A stretch of 18,575 nucleotides of DNA from Candidatus Delongbacteria bacterium (GTDB lineage: Bacteria > CAIWAD01 > BS150m-G50). The stretch's first letter is position 1, and every line of letters starts with the position of its first letter. The stretch lies in the NCBI GenBank assembly GCA_016784425.1, contig JADHUQ010000021.1:1-18575 (forward strand), given 5' to 3'. Below the pieces are notes generated by a model. It was not told where the DNA came from. It did no database searches and was given only the letters and a program-made list of their open reading frames with translations. A program made the position numbers and the translations under genes. Shown here piece by piece: positions 7,214-15,716 of this stretch.

Positions 7214-9145
7214 TCAGGCGTTATCCAAGTATTTACAACCCCTTATCTGGGTCCGACCCCGATGGGGGTTACCGCTCGAGAAAAAACACTCATGCCAGAG
7301 CGCTGTGTTTAAATACCGAATGAATTTTTGCAGCTCTTTACTGTTTGTCTGTGAATTGTGTAATATTCGTCGATAGTTTGGCGGCTTGAACTGAGTTATG
7401 AAAGTGGAATTTTCCAGTACATTGAGCGCCCAATCTTTCAACTCCCCCTTGAACCAGATCTCCTCCGGCATCGCCCAGCCCAGTTTGAGTCTGCGCCAGA
7501 TAATGCTCTCCGGCAAATCGGCGGCCAAAGCCTTGCGCGCCAGAAACTTGGTCCACCCCTCATGCAATTTGTACCGCTCCGGCAACGCAAGCCAGAACTC
7601 AATCATACGGTAATCCAGGAAAGGAAACCGCGATTCGACCGAGTATGTCATAGCTCCCCGGTCACCATAATGCAACAGGTTCACCAGGTTGCCTTTGATA
7701 TCTGCCACCAGACGCTGATTTAAGGTAAGGAACGGATTCTTTGGCCGCCCCATTAACCGCAACAATCTCAGCCAGCAGCGTTTGAGACCCAGCCGCCTGA
7801 TCAGATTCAGAGCGACACCGTAAAGGACATACTTCCTGGAGTCCCCCAGACGCAGATAGCTCGAGGCGGTTCTCATCAGCACGCCGAACTTGAGGTTGGC
7901 GAGGTAGTTCACCAGATAGAAAATGTATCCTCCCTGGATCTCATCAGCGCCCTGGCCGTCGATGGAGACAGTCACACCGTGCTTCCGGATCAGCTCATAT
8001 GTGAACATGTACGACATGAGGGAATTCTTCTGCGGGCAGTCCATCATGTAAACCGTCTGGAGATAACGCTCGATGACATCAGTTCCCCGCGGTTCCACTT
8101 TGTGCGAACTCAAATTCAACCGCTCCGCCATTTCGTCGATAAAAACGCTTTCGTCGCAGTGCCGCGCCCCCTCCTGGCGGTAAACCGTGGAGAAGGTCTG
8201 CTGGCGCTCCGCCTTGCCCTCCTCCTGCAGCAGCCGGTTGACCATCAGCACGATGGAAGAGCTGTCGAGACCGCCGGAAAAAGCTGAACCGACAGGTACA
8301 TCTGAGCGCAGACGCAACTCGACACTTGCCTGCAGCAGCTCCCGGTAGCGTTGTTCCAGCTCCCGGTCGGATGGCAAGTTGGGGTCGATCTCGATTGTGG
8401 CCGGATCCCAGAACACAGTCATCTGCGGCAGGTCGATCCTCTCCCGGTTGAGATCGATCACGCCATAGCTGCCGGGTGGAACACGATAGATGTTTTCGAA
8501 AGCGGTTTCCGGCAGGTACTCCAGCGAACCCTCTTTAAGGAAGCGTTTCAGGTATCTGAGGTTTGGTGCGGTTGAGATGAGCTCGCTGGCCACCAGAGCC
8601 TTGATTTCCGAAGCGAACAGGATGGTCTGCTCGTCGCAGTAGTAAACCAGCGGCTTGATACCGACACGATCCCGGGAGATGATCAGTTCCTCTGTTTGCG
8701 AATCATAGATGGCCAGCGCCCACATGCCGTTGAAACGCTGGAAACACGCCTCCCGCCAGCAACTGAACGCGGCCAGAATCACCTCGGTGTCGGATCGGGT
8801 CTCAAACCTGTAATCCTCCTGCTCCAGCAGGGTGCGCAACTCCAGGTAGTTGTAAATCTCACCATTAAAGACAATCCAGTAGCGGTCCTGGTAACACATT
8901 GGCTGGTGACCTTTTGAGGATATGTCGATGATGGACAATCGCCGATGGCCCAGTGCCAGGTGTGCAGCATTGGGGAGGTCTTGATTTGCGAGCTCTTCGG
9001 GGGTGAAGGTCCGCTCCGTGCCGACAAACAGCGTTCCCTCATCATCCGGTCCGCGGTGGATCATGCTGTCCAGCATACTCTGAAGTGGCGCACTGTAGTC
9101 GGTCTGCGTTTTGTGGCGATTCAGGATGACGCTTATCCCGCACAT
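7214..9145 (-). CDS. Asparagine-synthetase-like glutamine amidotransferase of the polysaccharide cluster
   Basis: The product is 643 residues. The N-terminal class II glutaminase domain has Cys2 as nucleophile (MCGIS), RGPDDEG at 31-37, GHRRLSIID at 66-74 and NGEIYN at 94-99. The synthetase domain has the ATP-pyrophosphatase loop SGGLDSS at 290-296 and DGQGADE at 396-402. In true asparagine synthetases the latter usually reads SGEGADE, so Gln replaces Glu here. Glutamine-derived ammonia would be passed to an adenylated carboxylate. In O-antigen clusters such paralogues (WbpS, WbtH type) are linked to amidation of uronic acids, and this context suggests the same rather than free asparagine synthesis. 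The ATG at 9145 has AAGGT seven bases upstream and is fixed by the required MCG start. It follows the GT-B gene by 66 bases and is the last gene before the long internal gap. Confidence 0.88.
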   Translation of the reverse strand: MCGISVILNRHKTQTDYSAPLQSMLDSMIHRGPDDEGTLFVGTERTFTPEELANQDLPNAAHLALGHRRLSIIDISSKGHQPMCYQDRYWIVFNGEIYNYLELRTLLEQEDYRFETRSDTEVILAAFSCWREACFQRFNGMWALAIYDSQTEELIISRDRVGIKPLVYYCDEQTILFASEIKALVASELISTAPNLRYLKRFLKEGSLEYLPETAFENIYRVPPGSYGVIDLNRERIDLPQMTVFWDPATIEIDPNLPSDRELEQRYRELLQASVELRLRSDVPVGSAFSGGLDSSSIVLMVNRLLQEEGKAERQQTFSTVYRQEGARHCDESVFIDEMAERLNLSSHKVEPRGTDVIERYLQTVYMMDCPQKNSLMSYMFTYELIRKHGVTVSIDGQGADEIQGGYIFYLVNYLANLKFGVLMRTASSYLRLGDSRKYVLYGVALNLIRRLGLKRCWLRLLRLMGRPKNPFLTLNQRLVADIKGNLVNLLHYGDRGAMTYSVESRFPFLDYRMIEFWLALPERYKLHEGWTKFLARKALAADLPESIIWRRLKLGWAMPEEIWFKGELKDWALNVLENSTFITQFKPPNYRRILHNSQTNSKELQKFIRYLNTALWHECFFSSGNPHRGRTQIRGCKYLDNA

Positions 9146-9211
9146 GGTGTAACCTTAGATTAATTGATCAGTCACAGAATGATCTGCTTTGTGACGACTC
9201 CACCGCTACGA

Positions 9212-10312
9212 TCAGGCGAACAACTGCAGGTAGCGTTCTACCTGATTCTCCCAGCTGTAGCGTTGACGGACCTCCCGGCTAATATTGTGAGACAAACCCT
9301 CAGCTTCAATAGTCTTAATGGCGGTCTGTATCCCTTGCGGGGTAACCTCGGGGAGACAGACACCCGCCCGGTTGCTTGCTACGATGTCGATCAATCCCGG
9401 ATAATCGTTGGTGATGACCGGCATTCCCATCTGGAGGTAATCGTACACTTTGTTGGGGGCACAGTAGTAGTTGTTCAAATCGGTGTTCTCGTAGAAGGCC
9501 AGCCCGATGTCGTAGTCGGTCAGCAGCTGATACATCTCATTGTGTGCCACCGGCGGCAGGATACGGATCCGTTCCAGGTCCATGCCCATGAGCAGCTGTT
9601 GGATGGTATCCTCGTAGCTGCGACTGGCATAGAACCCGACCATGTCGAAAGTCCATCCCACCGGTAGTGAGGAATCAGCAAAGGCTTGCAGCATCTCGGC
9701 GCAGTGTCGTTGTGGCATGAAGCCGCCGACATAAACGCAACGGACGACTTCCGTTTTGTCCTTCTGAGAATTTGTCTCACGGAAGAATGGCAGGTTCTCC
9801 AGCAGGAAGGGGTGTGCCTGAGTTTTGTAGGTCTGATGGAAATAGTCGAGTCGATGCTGCTCCGCATGCATTACCACATCGGGGTAAGCCAGGATATGAT
9901 TCTGTATCCGACCCCAGACAATCTGCTTGATCCGGGAGCTGTAACTTTCCAACTCCAGCTCGTTGCTGTCGAAGATGAAACGCAGACGTGGGTTACGTTT
10001 CTTAGCGAGAGCTCCAGCCAGAGCGCTGGTTAATCCCACACAGACGACTGTATCAACTTCGGACTGCTCGAGCAGGCGGGAGGCTTTCCTGTCGAAATTG
10101 AGCTGGCTGGCCAGCGTCAGCAGTTTCGCCCGCTCCTGAATCACCCGGATCGGTAATACAGGAAAGCTGTACTGAGAATAGTCAGGCTCTACAGGTTCAG
10201 TTCGACCGTGAACCAGCATACAATCAAATCCAGCCTGCTGCAGTGTCTGGATCTGTTTGAACAGCCGACCCCTGTATTTAAGCGGCCCCAGGTAGACGAA
10301 ACCAATCTTCAT
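9212..10312 (-). CDS. GT-B glycosyltransferase
   Basis: The product is 366 residues with an N-terminal MKIGFVYLGPLKYRGRLFKQ and FIFDSNELE at 113-121, similar to the FDSHE segments of exopolysaccharide glycosyltransferases. The donor domain has VYVGGF at 193-198 and NYYCAPNKVYDYLQMGMPVI at 281-300. The acidic residue of that last motif is Asp291 where Glu is usual; it then continues NDYPGLIDI, as in GT4 and GT1-like enzymes. No signal peptide or membrane helix is seen. Its ATG overlaps the TGA of the heparinase-like gene (ATGA, 10309-10312), so the two are translationally coupled. It probably adds a sugar to the lipid-linked repeat unit; specificity cannot be read from the sequence. The 66 bases after it hold only a short imperfect hairpin near 9170-9195. 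Confidence 0.85.
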   Translation of the reverse strand: MKIGFVYLGPLKYRGRLFKQIQTLQQAGFDCMLVHGRTEPVEPDYSQYSFPVLPIRVIQERAKLLTLASQLNFDRKASRLLEQSEVDTVVCVGLTSALAGALAKKRNPRLRFIFDSNELELESYSSRIKQIVWGRIQNHILAYPDVVMHAEQHRLDYFHQTYKTQAHPFLLENLPFFRETNSQKDKTEVVRCVYVGGFMPQRHCAEMLQAFADSSLPVGWTFDMVGFYASRSYEDTIQQLLMGMDLERIRILPPVAHNEMYQLLTDYDIGLAFYENTDLNNYYCAPNKVYDYLQMGMPVITNDYPGLIDIVASNRAGVCLPEVTPQGIQTAIKTIEAEGLSHNISREVRQRYSWENQVERYLQLFA

Positions 10313-12237
10313 CTTTTCTCCCAGGTGATGAGAAAGCGGGTCACGTATTGGCTTACAGCATGCTCAATCGCATGTGTGAGGGTAAGGGTTATCGCTTCCT
10401 GTAGCACGCCATAGGTGGGGCTGTGATCAAAACGTTCGCTGTGCAGTTGCATTTCCGCCGGGAACTCCAGCCGACAGACAGGTTGACCATCACGATTCAA
10501 AACAGCTCTCCCATCGCCAATCTCCACTGCGATACCCGGCGCTAACTGGAAATACCACTCCAGCCGATCACCCTGGAGTATACCCTCAACCTCATCTGAA
10601 ATGGCAAGCGTGCGCCCTGAACTGGAGAGCTGGAAAGTGCGAGTGTGTGATACATGTTCTCTTTCAAGCGACTTGAAGCCTGTATGCCGCGCCTTGAGGC
10701 TGTCTGCGCCTGTTTCCAGCACCTGGGTCCGGGTATCATCCGCCAGCCCGAACACTACTCCGGTCTGCCGATTCTGTTCCGCACCATTGAGCGTGAGTAC
10801 ATTGTGTGCGCGGCTGCTGCGATAGCGATTGCGCTGCTCAATATCAGAAGTGTAGACATAGCTGCCCCGATCGACAAAAACCGGTCCTCCTGGCAACGCC
10901 AGCTCAAAGCCTAACTGGTCGCAATGGGCATGAGTGCCGTTGTGTGCCAGCGCGCCGGCTCTGATCAACAGGTAGTACTCGTGGCTCCTGAGAATGTAAT
11001 ACCCCGCTAAGGGGAATTCCTTCAGATCGCTAGCGGTATCAAACTGTGGAGTCTCATCACCCTGCAACAGCGCCACATCCGCGTTGTAAGCCTCAGGGGG
11101 TGGCTGCGGCCAGAGGTAGCGGTGATCGTTTATTGCGTTGAGCCCGCAAAACAGCAGGCGGCCGTCATCATTGTCGCCACAAACCGGCACCAGGCCGTCA
11201 GGACGGGTACAGGCCCGTACGCAGCTTTGCATCCTGCCCAGGCGATCGCGAAAGGTGTCACTGAATGGAACCCCTGCCCGTGATCCCAGACTCCAGCACC
11301 AGAGCAGCATCTCCAGACATAGCCGCTGATAGCTGGTCGAGCACTCAAAGTGAAAACCATCCTCCAGGACTTGCCGCCTGATCTCCACTTCCAGATTGTG
11401 CTGAGCAAATCTCAGCCAGCGGCGCCCCCGCGTCGTATCGGCAAAGAAAACACCGAGGGTGAAGAGCCCGGTCAGGTCTGCGAGGAAGTGATTGGCACGC
11501 CTGGAAGCAAACGGTCCGTTCCACTCCAGGTGGGTGCGTATAAAACTGGCGTGTTCCCAGAGGCTTGCTGTCAGCCTCTTTTTGAAACTCTGCTCTGTGT
11601 CCCCTTGAAGAGCTTGCTCAAGCAGGGAGTAGCCGGCCAGCCAGTTGACAGCGCGGATCGCCACCTCCATCGAGCAGGCCCAGTTAACACCAGATCCCAC
11701 CCGATTCTGTCTGATCCAGTCGTCAACCTGCGCCTGGTATTCTTTGAAGTAGATTTCAGCGCCTGTCAGATGCCAGGCGATCCCCAGCTGCGGCAGGTGC
11801 TGACAGCGGCTCAACTCCCAGGGGCGTTTGATATCGCTGCCAGGTGTTGCCGCCTGGGCCGCGCGGCTATAAAGATGGTGGGGACTCCAGCGAAACCGGG
11901 TCACGAAGTCGCGGTGCCAATCGATATTGTCGTCCAGTTGAACCGGCCCACTTCCCAGAAGGTCGAAGCGATGCTTCTGTACCCTGTCAGACAGCTCCAG
12001 CAGACGTGTCTGCTCCTCTGCTGTCAGCAGCGCTTCAAAATCCACATCTGCAAATGGAACCAGCCCGGCAAACCGTTGCAGCCGTTTGTCAACGCAAGTC
12101 GCGGACAGTTTTACGGTGCCAAGTCCCTTTGACATGGCTCTTGTCAGCCAACGACGTGGGTAGTGCCGCTCCAGAGTCTGCCGGGTACGACGGCGCAAAC
12201 GATACAGGATTGAAATGGGGTGGTTGTCTGAATTCAT
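10309..12237 (-). CDS. Heparinase II/III family protein without signal peptide
   Basis: The product is 642 residues. The N-terminal helical half (about 60-350) carries KRPWELSR (137-144), SGVNWACSMEVAIRAVNW (182-199) and FECSTSYQRL (297-306), the toroid signature of heparinase II/III-like proteins. The C-terminal beta-sandwich half has GTHAHCDQLGFEL (434-446), VDRGSYVY (455-462) and NRYRSSRAHNVLTLNG (470-485), the usual His, Tyr and Arg/Asn-containing core. Members cleave uronic-acid glycans by beta-elimination; dermatan-sulfate epimerase uses a related fold. No export signal is seen (start MNSDNHPISILYRLRRR), so it seems cytoplasmic. An in-frame GTG at 12258 adds seven residues; the ATG at 12237 was preferred, although both have poor ribosome binding sites. 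It ends in an ATGA overlap with the next glycosyltransferase, which ties it to synthesis. Confidence 0.85.
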   Translation of the reverse strand: MNSDNHPISILYRLRRRTRQTLERHYPRRWLTRAMSKGLGTVKLSATCVDKRLQRFAGLVPFADVDFEALLTAEEQTRLLELSDRVQKHRFDLLGSGPVQLDDNIDWHRDFVTRFRWSPHHLYSRAAQAATPGSDIKRPWELSRCQHLPQLGIAWHLTGAEIYFKEYQAQVDDWIRQNRVGSGVNWACSMEVAIRAVNWLAGYSLLEQALQGDTEQSFKKRLTASLWEHASFIRTHLEWNGPFASRRANHFLADLTGLFTLGVFFADTTRGRRWLRFAQHNLEVEIRRQVLEDGFHFECSTSYQRLCLEMLLWCWSLGSRAGVPFSDTFRDRLGRMQSCVRACTRPDGLVPVCGDNDDGRLLFCGLNAINDHRYLWPQPPPEAYNADVALLQGDETPQFDTASDLKEFPLAGYYILRSHEYYLLIRAGALAHNGTHAHCDQLGFELALPGGPVFVDRGSYVYTSDIEQRNRYRSSRAHNVLTLNGAEQNRQTGVVFGLADDTRTQVLETGADSLKARHTGFKSLEREHVSHTRTFQLSSSGRTLAISDEVEGILQGDRLEWYFQLAPGIAVEIGDGRAVLNRDGQPVCRLEFPAEMQLHSERFDHSPTYGVLQEAITLTLTHAIEHAVSQYVTRFLITWEKR

Positions 12238-12273
12238 TGTTCCGGGAGGGCCGGGCACATTTTAGCCTGACCG

Positions 12274-14448
12274 TTAACCTTCTTTACGCACGCTGTCAGC
12301 GACTTGCCGGGTGATTTCCCAGGTCTCCTTCAACTCCTCCCACTGGATCGGGAAACGCTCTCCTTCCAGAACAGCGTCTGCAAAAATCTGCAATTCCTGC
12401 AGGTGGCCCTTGTCCTGCTTCTTCAGGGAGAATCCAGCGTCGGATCCCCAGGCGACCAGCTTGCGATAGTCCTGCAGTTCATAGAGTTGCTCATCGCAGA
12501 AGAGCTGCATGGTTTCTTTGGGGGCGCTTGTTGAACCGATAGATGTGTAAAGCAGGGTGGCTATCGATCCATCCCGGTATTTGAGTGTGATCACGACATT
12601 GTCATCGGGACGGATGCTGGCAGTAGTCGGTGTAATCGCGTCCACTGAAACAGCAACCACCGGGCTGCCAACCAGGAAGCGGAAGAGGTCGATAAGGTGA
12701 CAGGCCTCGCCGATAATCCGTCCACCACCCTCTGCGGTGTGCACCCAGACGGAAGAGGGGATGTAGCCTGCGTTGACGGTGTAATGCAGCATGAGGGGGT
12801 TTACACGGTTGGCAACCTGCTCCCGGAGCCTGACCGCAAACGGAGAAAAGCGGCGGTTGTAACCGACCATGAAAGGGGCACCGGAATTTTCCACCGCCGC
12901 AGTCAACCGGCTGTATTCCTCAGATGTGATACACATCGGCTTCTCGACAAAAACAGCCTTGCCCGCGTCCAGGGCGCGGATGGCAAAGTCAGCATGGTTG
13001 TCGTGACGGGTGCCGATCAGCACAATGTCAACCTCAGCCTGCAGCAGTTCATCGTATTGTGTGGTCGCCAGACAGCTGCTGAACGGTTGTGCCCCCTGTC
13101 GGGCGGCCAGACCGGTGAGATCACACACCGCTGTCACCTGGTAGCGTTCGGAAAGACGGCGCAGATTGGGGATATGTGTAGCCTGCATAAAGCTGCCGGC
13201 ACCAACCAGGCCGACCTTGATCAATCCTGACGCCGGTGAGCGCCACTCCTGTGCCACCACCGTTGGCGTGGATGCCGTACTGGAAACGCTGGTATCCTGG
13301 CTATCTGCATACTCAAGAGTCACCAGCAGCAGCTTGTCCTCCTGCAACCGGCTGTAGGCCTGCTCCGCGGCGTCAATCGGGAAAGTCGCTTCGATAATAC
13401 CTTCCAGGCTGACCTGCGCTGCCGCGATGCAATTGAGATAGGCCGCCATATTGCGCTGCTCGGTCCAGCGCACATAACCGTAGGGATAGTCATGCCCCAA
13501 CCGCTCATACTGCTCGTCGTAACGACCCGGGCCATATGAGGTCGAAATCACAAAATCCAATTCCTTGACATACATGTCAGCACGGTTGAATTCCGGGCCG
13601 ACGACACCCACCAGCACTACCCGTCCTTTACGGCGGCACATGCCGAAGGCCTGCGACAGCACACTGTTTGACTGGGTCGCGGCGGTGATGATAACTTTGT
13701 CTACCCCCTGACCGGCGGCATAGTGAACCACCAGATCGGTCAGGTTTTCCTCCGTAGCTTTGAACACTACATCTGCACCCAGCTTCTGGGCCAGCTCCAG
13801 GCGGCGGGAGTCCAGATCGATCGCCACCACCACACAACCGGCCGCTTTCAGGAGCTGCACCGTCAGCAGGCCAATGGCGCCACAACCGATGACTGCATTT
13901 ATTTCACCAAGTGAAGTCTCCGCGCGGCGTACACCCTGCAGGGCGATACCACCCAGGGCACAGGTGGAGGCGTCACGAAAACTTACACCATCCGGGATCG
14001 GCATGGCCAGGTTGACCGGGACCACCACCTGTTCTGCATGGTTGGCATAACCCGCACCGGCGACCGCTACCCGCATACCCTGTGGAAAACGTGACACGTC
14101 GGGAGCGCTGTCCAGTACAATCCCGGCCGCCGAATAACCGCTGACCGCCTCTTTGGCCTGGTTGTCCCGCGCCTTCTGAACGACGGAGAACACCCCCTCG
14201 CTCCGCATCCGCTTGAGTGCCTGTTTGAGTTTGTCGGGATGTGCTTTCGCCTTTTCCAGGAGGCTCCTGCCGGAAGAGGTCAGGCTGGTCATCTCTGTTC
14301 CGGGGCTGATACAGCTGGCCCGCAGTTCGACCAGAATGTGCCCCGGCGGCAGCTGGGGCGGTGCGGTCTCGATACAGAGCGCTTCCCCGGATTTAAAGAC
14401 TAACTGCTTGATGATAGTCCCCTTTGCTTGCTGTTGGTGTCGATCCAC
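12274..14448 (-). CDS. Second bi-domain oxidoreductase (zinc-less MDR + Gfo/Idh/MocA), paralogue of 3119-5212
   Basis: From the GTG at 14448 the product is 724 residues. The MDR half has CISPGTE (46-52), GYSAAG (104-109) in place of the zinc-binding Gly-His-Glu, and dinucleotide motif GCGAIG (188-193). The Gfo half has GLVGAG (413-418), EKP (502-504) and GGGRIIGEACH (574-584). Identical stretches such as YGPGRYD and RWTEQRNM/RWTENRNM show that it is a paralogue of the other fusion, though far from identical. The GTG start is doubtful: its only upstream purine run, AGGA, is one base away. A strong AAAGGGG (14419-14425) instead points to codon 13, an ATC, exactly where the paralogue begins its MKQ. 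The linker between domains (about 381-405) is Ser/Thr-rich. It lies between a GT4 gene and the heparinase-like gene. A redox role on a sugar nucleotide is inferred. Confidence 0.87.
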   Translation of the reverse strand: MDRHQQQAKGTIIKQLVFKSGEALCIETAPPQLPPGHILVELRASCISPGTEMTSLTSSGRSLLEKAKAHPDKLKQALKRMRSEGVFSVVQKARDNQAKEAVSGYSAAGIVLDSAPDVSRFPQGMRVAVAGAGYANHAEQVVVPVNLAMPIPDGVSFRDASTCALGGIALQGVRRAETSLGEINAVIGCGAIGLLTVQLLKAAGCVVVAIDLDSRRLELAQKLGADVVFKATEENLTDLVVHYAAGQGVDKVIITAATQSNSVLSQAFGMCRRKGRVVLVGVVGPEFNRADMYVKELDFVISTSYGPGRYDEQYERLGHDYPYGYVRWTEQRNMAAYLNCIAAAQVSLEGIIEATFPIDAAEQAYSRLQEDKLLLVTLEYADSQDTSVSSTASTPTVVAQEWRSPASGLIKVGLVGAGSFMQATHIPNLRRLSERYQVTAVCDLTGLAARQGAQPFSSCLATTQYDELLQAEVDIVLIGTRHDNHADFAIRALDAGKAVFVEKPMCITSEEYSRLTAAVENSGAPFMVGYNRRFSPFAVRLREQVANRVNPLMLHYTVNAGYIPSSVWVHTAEGGGRIIGEACHLIDLFRFLVGSPVVAVSVDAITPTTASIRPDDNVVITLKYRDGSIATLLYTSIGSTSAPKETMQLFCDEQLYELQDYRKLVAWGSDAGFSLKKQDKGHLQELQIFADAVLEGERFPIQWEELKETWEITRQVADSVRKEG
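14419..14425 (-). promoter_or_regulatory. Strong ribosome binding site facing an ATC codon
   Basis: AAAGGGG on the minus strand lies six bases before ATC at 14410-14412. This ATC immediately precedes the Lys-Gln pair that follows the start codon in the paralogue at 5212. No ATG, GTG or TTG is in frame nearby downstream. Either the ATC initiates, or the start was once ATG and mutated, or the base was miscalled. Confidence 0.5.
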
Positions 14449-14483
14449 GTCCTGAAATATACAAAAGGTGGCGGGAAATCATA

Positions 14484-14512
14484 TCGGCGCATACCGACTG
14501 TCGGCCTACCGA
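14484..14512. repeat. Tandem TCGG/CCGA inverted repeats with central palindrome
   Basis: TCGG occurs at 14484 and 14501, and CCGA at 14494 and 14509, giving two small hairpins side by side. CCGAC-T-GTCGG at 14494-14504 forms an exact 11-base palindrome with one central base. It lies in the 71-base gap between the GT4 gene and the second oxidoreductase fusion. No T-run follows. It may be an operator or mRNA structure, or chance. Confidence 0.35.
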
Positions 14513-14519
14513 GGTGAAC

Positions 14520-15716
14520 TCAGTCCCCTGCGCTTGATCCCAGCACTTCGTGATACAGGGCAACATGCTCCGCCGCAATCCGCGCCGGATCATTCAAAGC
14601 CCGCACCTTATCGCGGCCCGCCTGACCCAGCCGTCGACAGAGCTCAGAATCCTCCAGCAGCTGATTAAGATGGAAGGCCATTGCCGCCACATCATCAACA
14701 TCCACCAGATAGCCATCCTGACCCTCCGCGATCATATCCGGGATTCCACCCGCCCGGGTGCCGACCACCGGAATACCGGCGGCGTGCGCTTCCGTAATCA
14801 CATTTGGCGAAGTATCCATGCGGGACCCGATCAGCAGCAGGTTGGCCTGCTCCAGCTCGCTGATCAACTGCCCGTGCGGTATGCGACCTCTGAAAATCAC
14901 CTGTTTTCCCAGACCCAACTTGCGGGCTTGAGTCTGCAGCTCCTGTTCCAGCGGCCCGGAGCCGATGAAGTGCAGCTCGGTTTCGCTGGAGAGTCCGTGT
15001 TGCTGTTGGGCGACGCTGGCGAAAGCCTGTAAAACTGTATCACAACCTTTAACGCGGCTGAGAGCCCCGATACAGATAGCCCGCCTGTTCTGAAACATCG
15101 GGTTGGCGTTGAAAAACTCACCACTGAAGGCATGGGGGATAACCCTGATCCTGGCGGCAGGATTAACACTGTACGCCCACCTCTCAGCGAAACCGGTTTC
15201 CGCGATGAGCGCATCCGCCCGGCGGACAACATGCCGTTCCAGTCTGCGCCGCAGTGCGATCTTGAAGCGCGGCATATCATAGAGGGGTGCGAGCAGTTCC
15301 TGAATCCCCTGGATGAACACAACCGCTGGTTGCGGCTGACTTACCGCCAGCAGACCATAGGCGCTCTCGGTGCCGAAACCGTGTACCACATCAGGGTTAA
15401 AGCGTTTTATCAGTGGCAGAATCTGCAGCAGTGCCGGCAGATGCAGTAGATAGGGATCGACTCGGCCCGGTTCATACTTGGGAATGAAGGTGAAGCGTAT
15501 CCCCTCCCGTTCCACCCGCTGGACCCGGGAGATCACCCGGCTGTGGGCGAAAAGCCGCAGCTCGATATCACCCCGGGCACTCAACTCGCGGCAGAGAGCG
15601 TGTACCCAGGGGGCCGGGTGCTGCTGCCTGGACGCTTGAAGCTGTCGCGGCTTGATGCATTCCGCAGGTAAAACAGCGGCAGCGGGATAAGGGGCCACGA
15701 TTGCAATTTTGATCAT
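14520..15716 (-). CDS. GT4 family glycosyltransferase
   Basis: The product is a 398-residue GT-B protein. The N-terminal domain opens MIKIAIVAPYPAAAV and has PDVVHGFGTESAYG at 108-121. The donor domain shows ICIGALSRVKGCDTVL (214-229), HFIGSGPLEQEL (249-260), and DTSPNVITEAHAAGIPVVGT (301-320) followed by AGGIPDMI. The last block is the EX7E-type nucleotide-sugar motif with Asp301 for the first Glu and Glu309 as the second. A retaining transferase acting on the cytoplasmic face is expected. The ATG at 15716 overlaps the TGA of the polymerase gene (ATGA, 15713-15716), which indicates coupled translation. The second oxidoreductase fusion follows after 71 bases. Donor and acceptor cannot be told. 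Confidence 0.9.
   Translation of the reverse strand: MIKIAIVAPYPAAAVLPAECIKPRQLQASRQQHPAPWVHALCRELSARGDIELRLFAHSRVISRVQRVEREGIRFTFIPKYEPGRVDPYLLHLPALLQILPLIKRFNPDVVHGFGTESAYGLLAVSQPQPAVVFIQGIQELLAPLYDMPRFKIALRRRLERHVVRRADALIAETGFAERWAYSVNPAARIRVIPHAFSGEFFNANPMFQNRRAICIGALSRVKGCDTVLQAFASVAQQQHGLSSETELHFIGSGPLEQELQTQARKLGLGKQVIFRGRIPHGQLISELEQANLLLIGSRMDTSPNVITEAHAAGIPVVGTRAGGIPDMIAEGQDGYLVDVDDVAAMAFHLNQLLEDSELCRRLGQAGRDKVRALNDPARIAAEHVALYHEVLGSSAGD

Noticed and set aside
9170..9195. GTCACA/TGTGAC hairpin between the GT-B and amidotransferase genes
   Set aside because: The arms are short with a 13-base loop, and there is no T-run or conserved context to support a regulatory role.
11350..12132. 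260-codon plus-strand open frame
   Set aside because: It lies wholly opposite the heparinase-like gene, has no recognisable motif or ribosome binding site, and is explained by G+C-rich coding sequence on the other strand.
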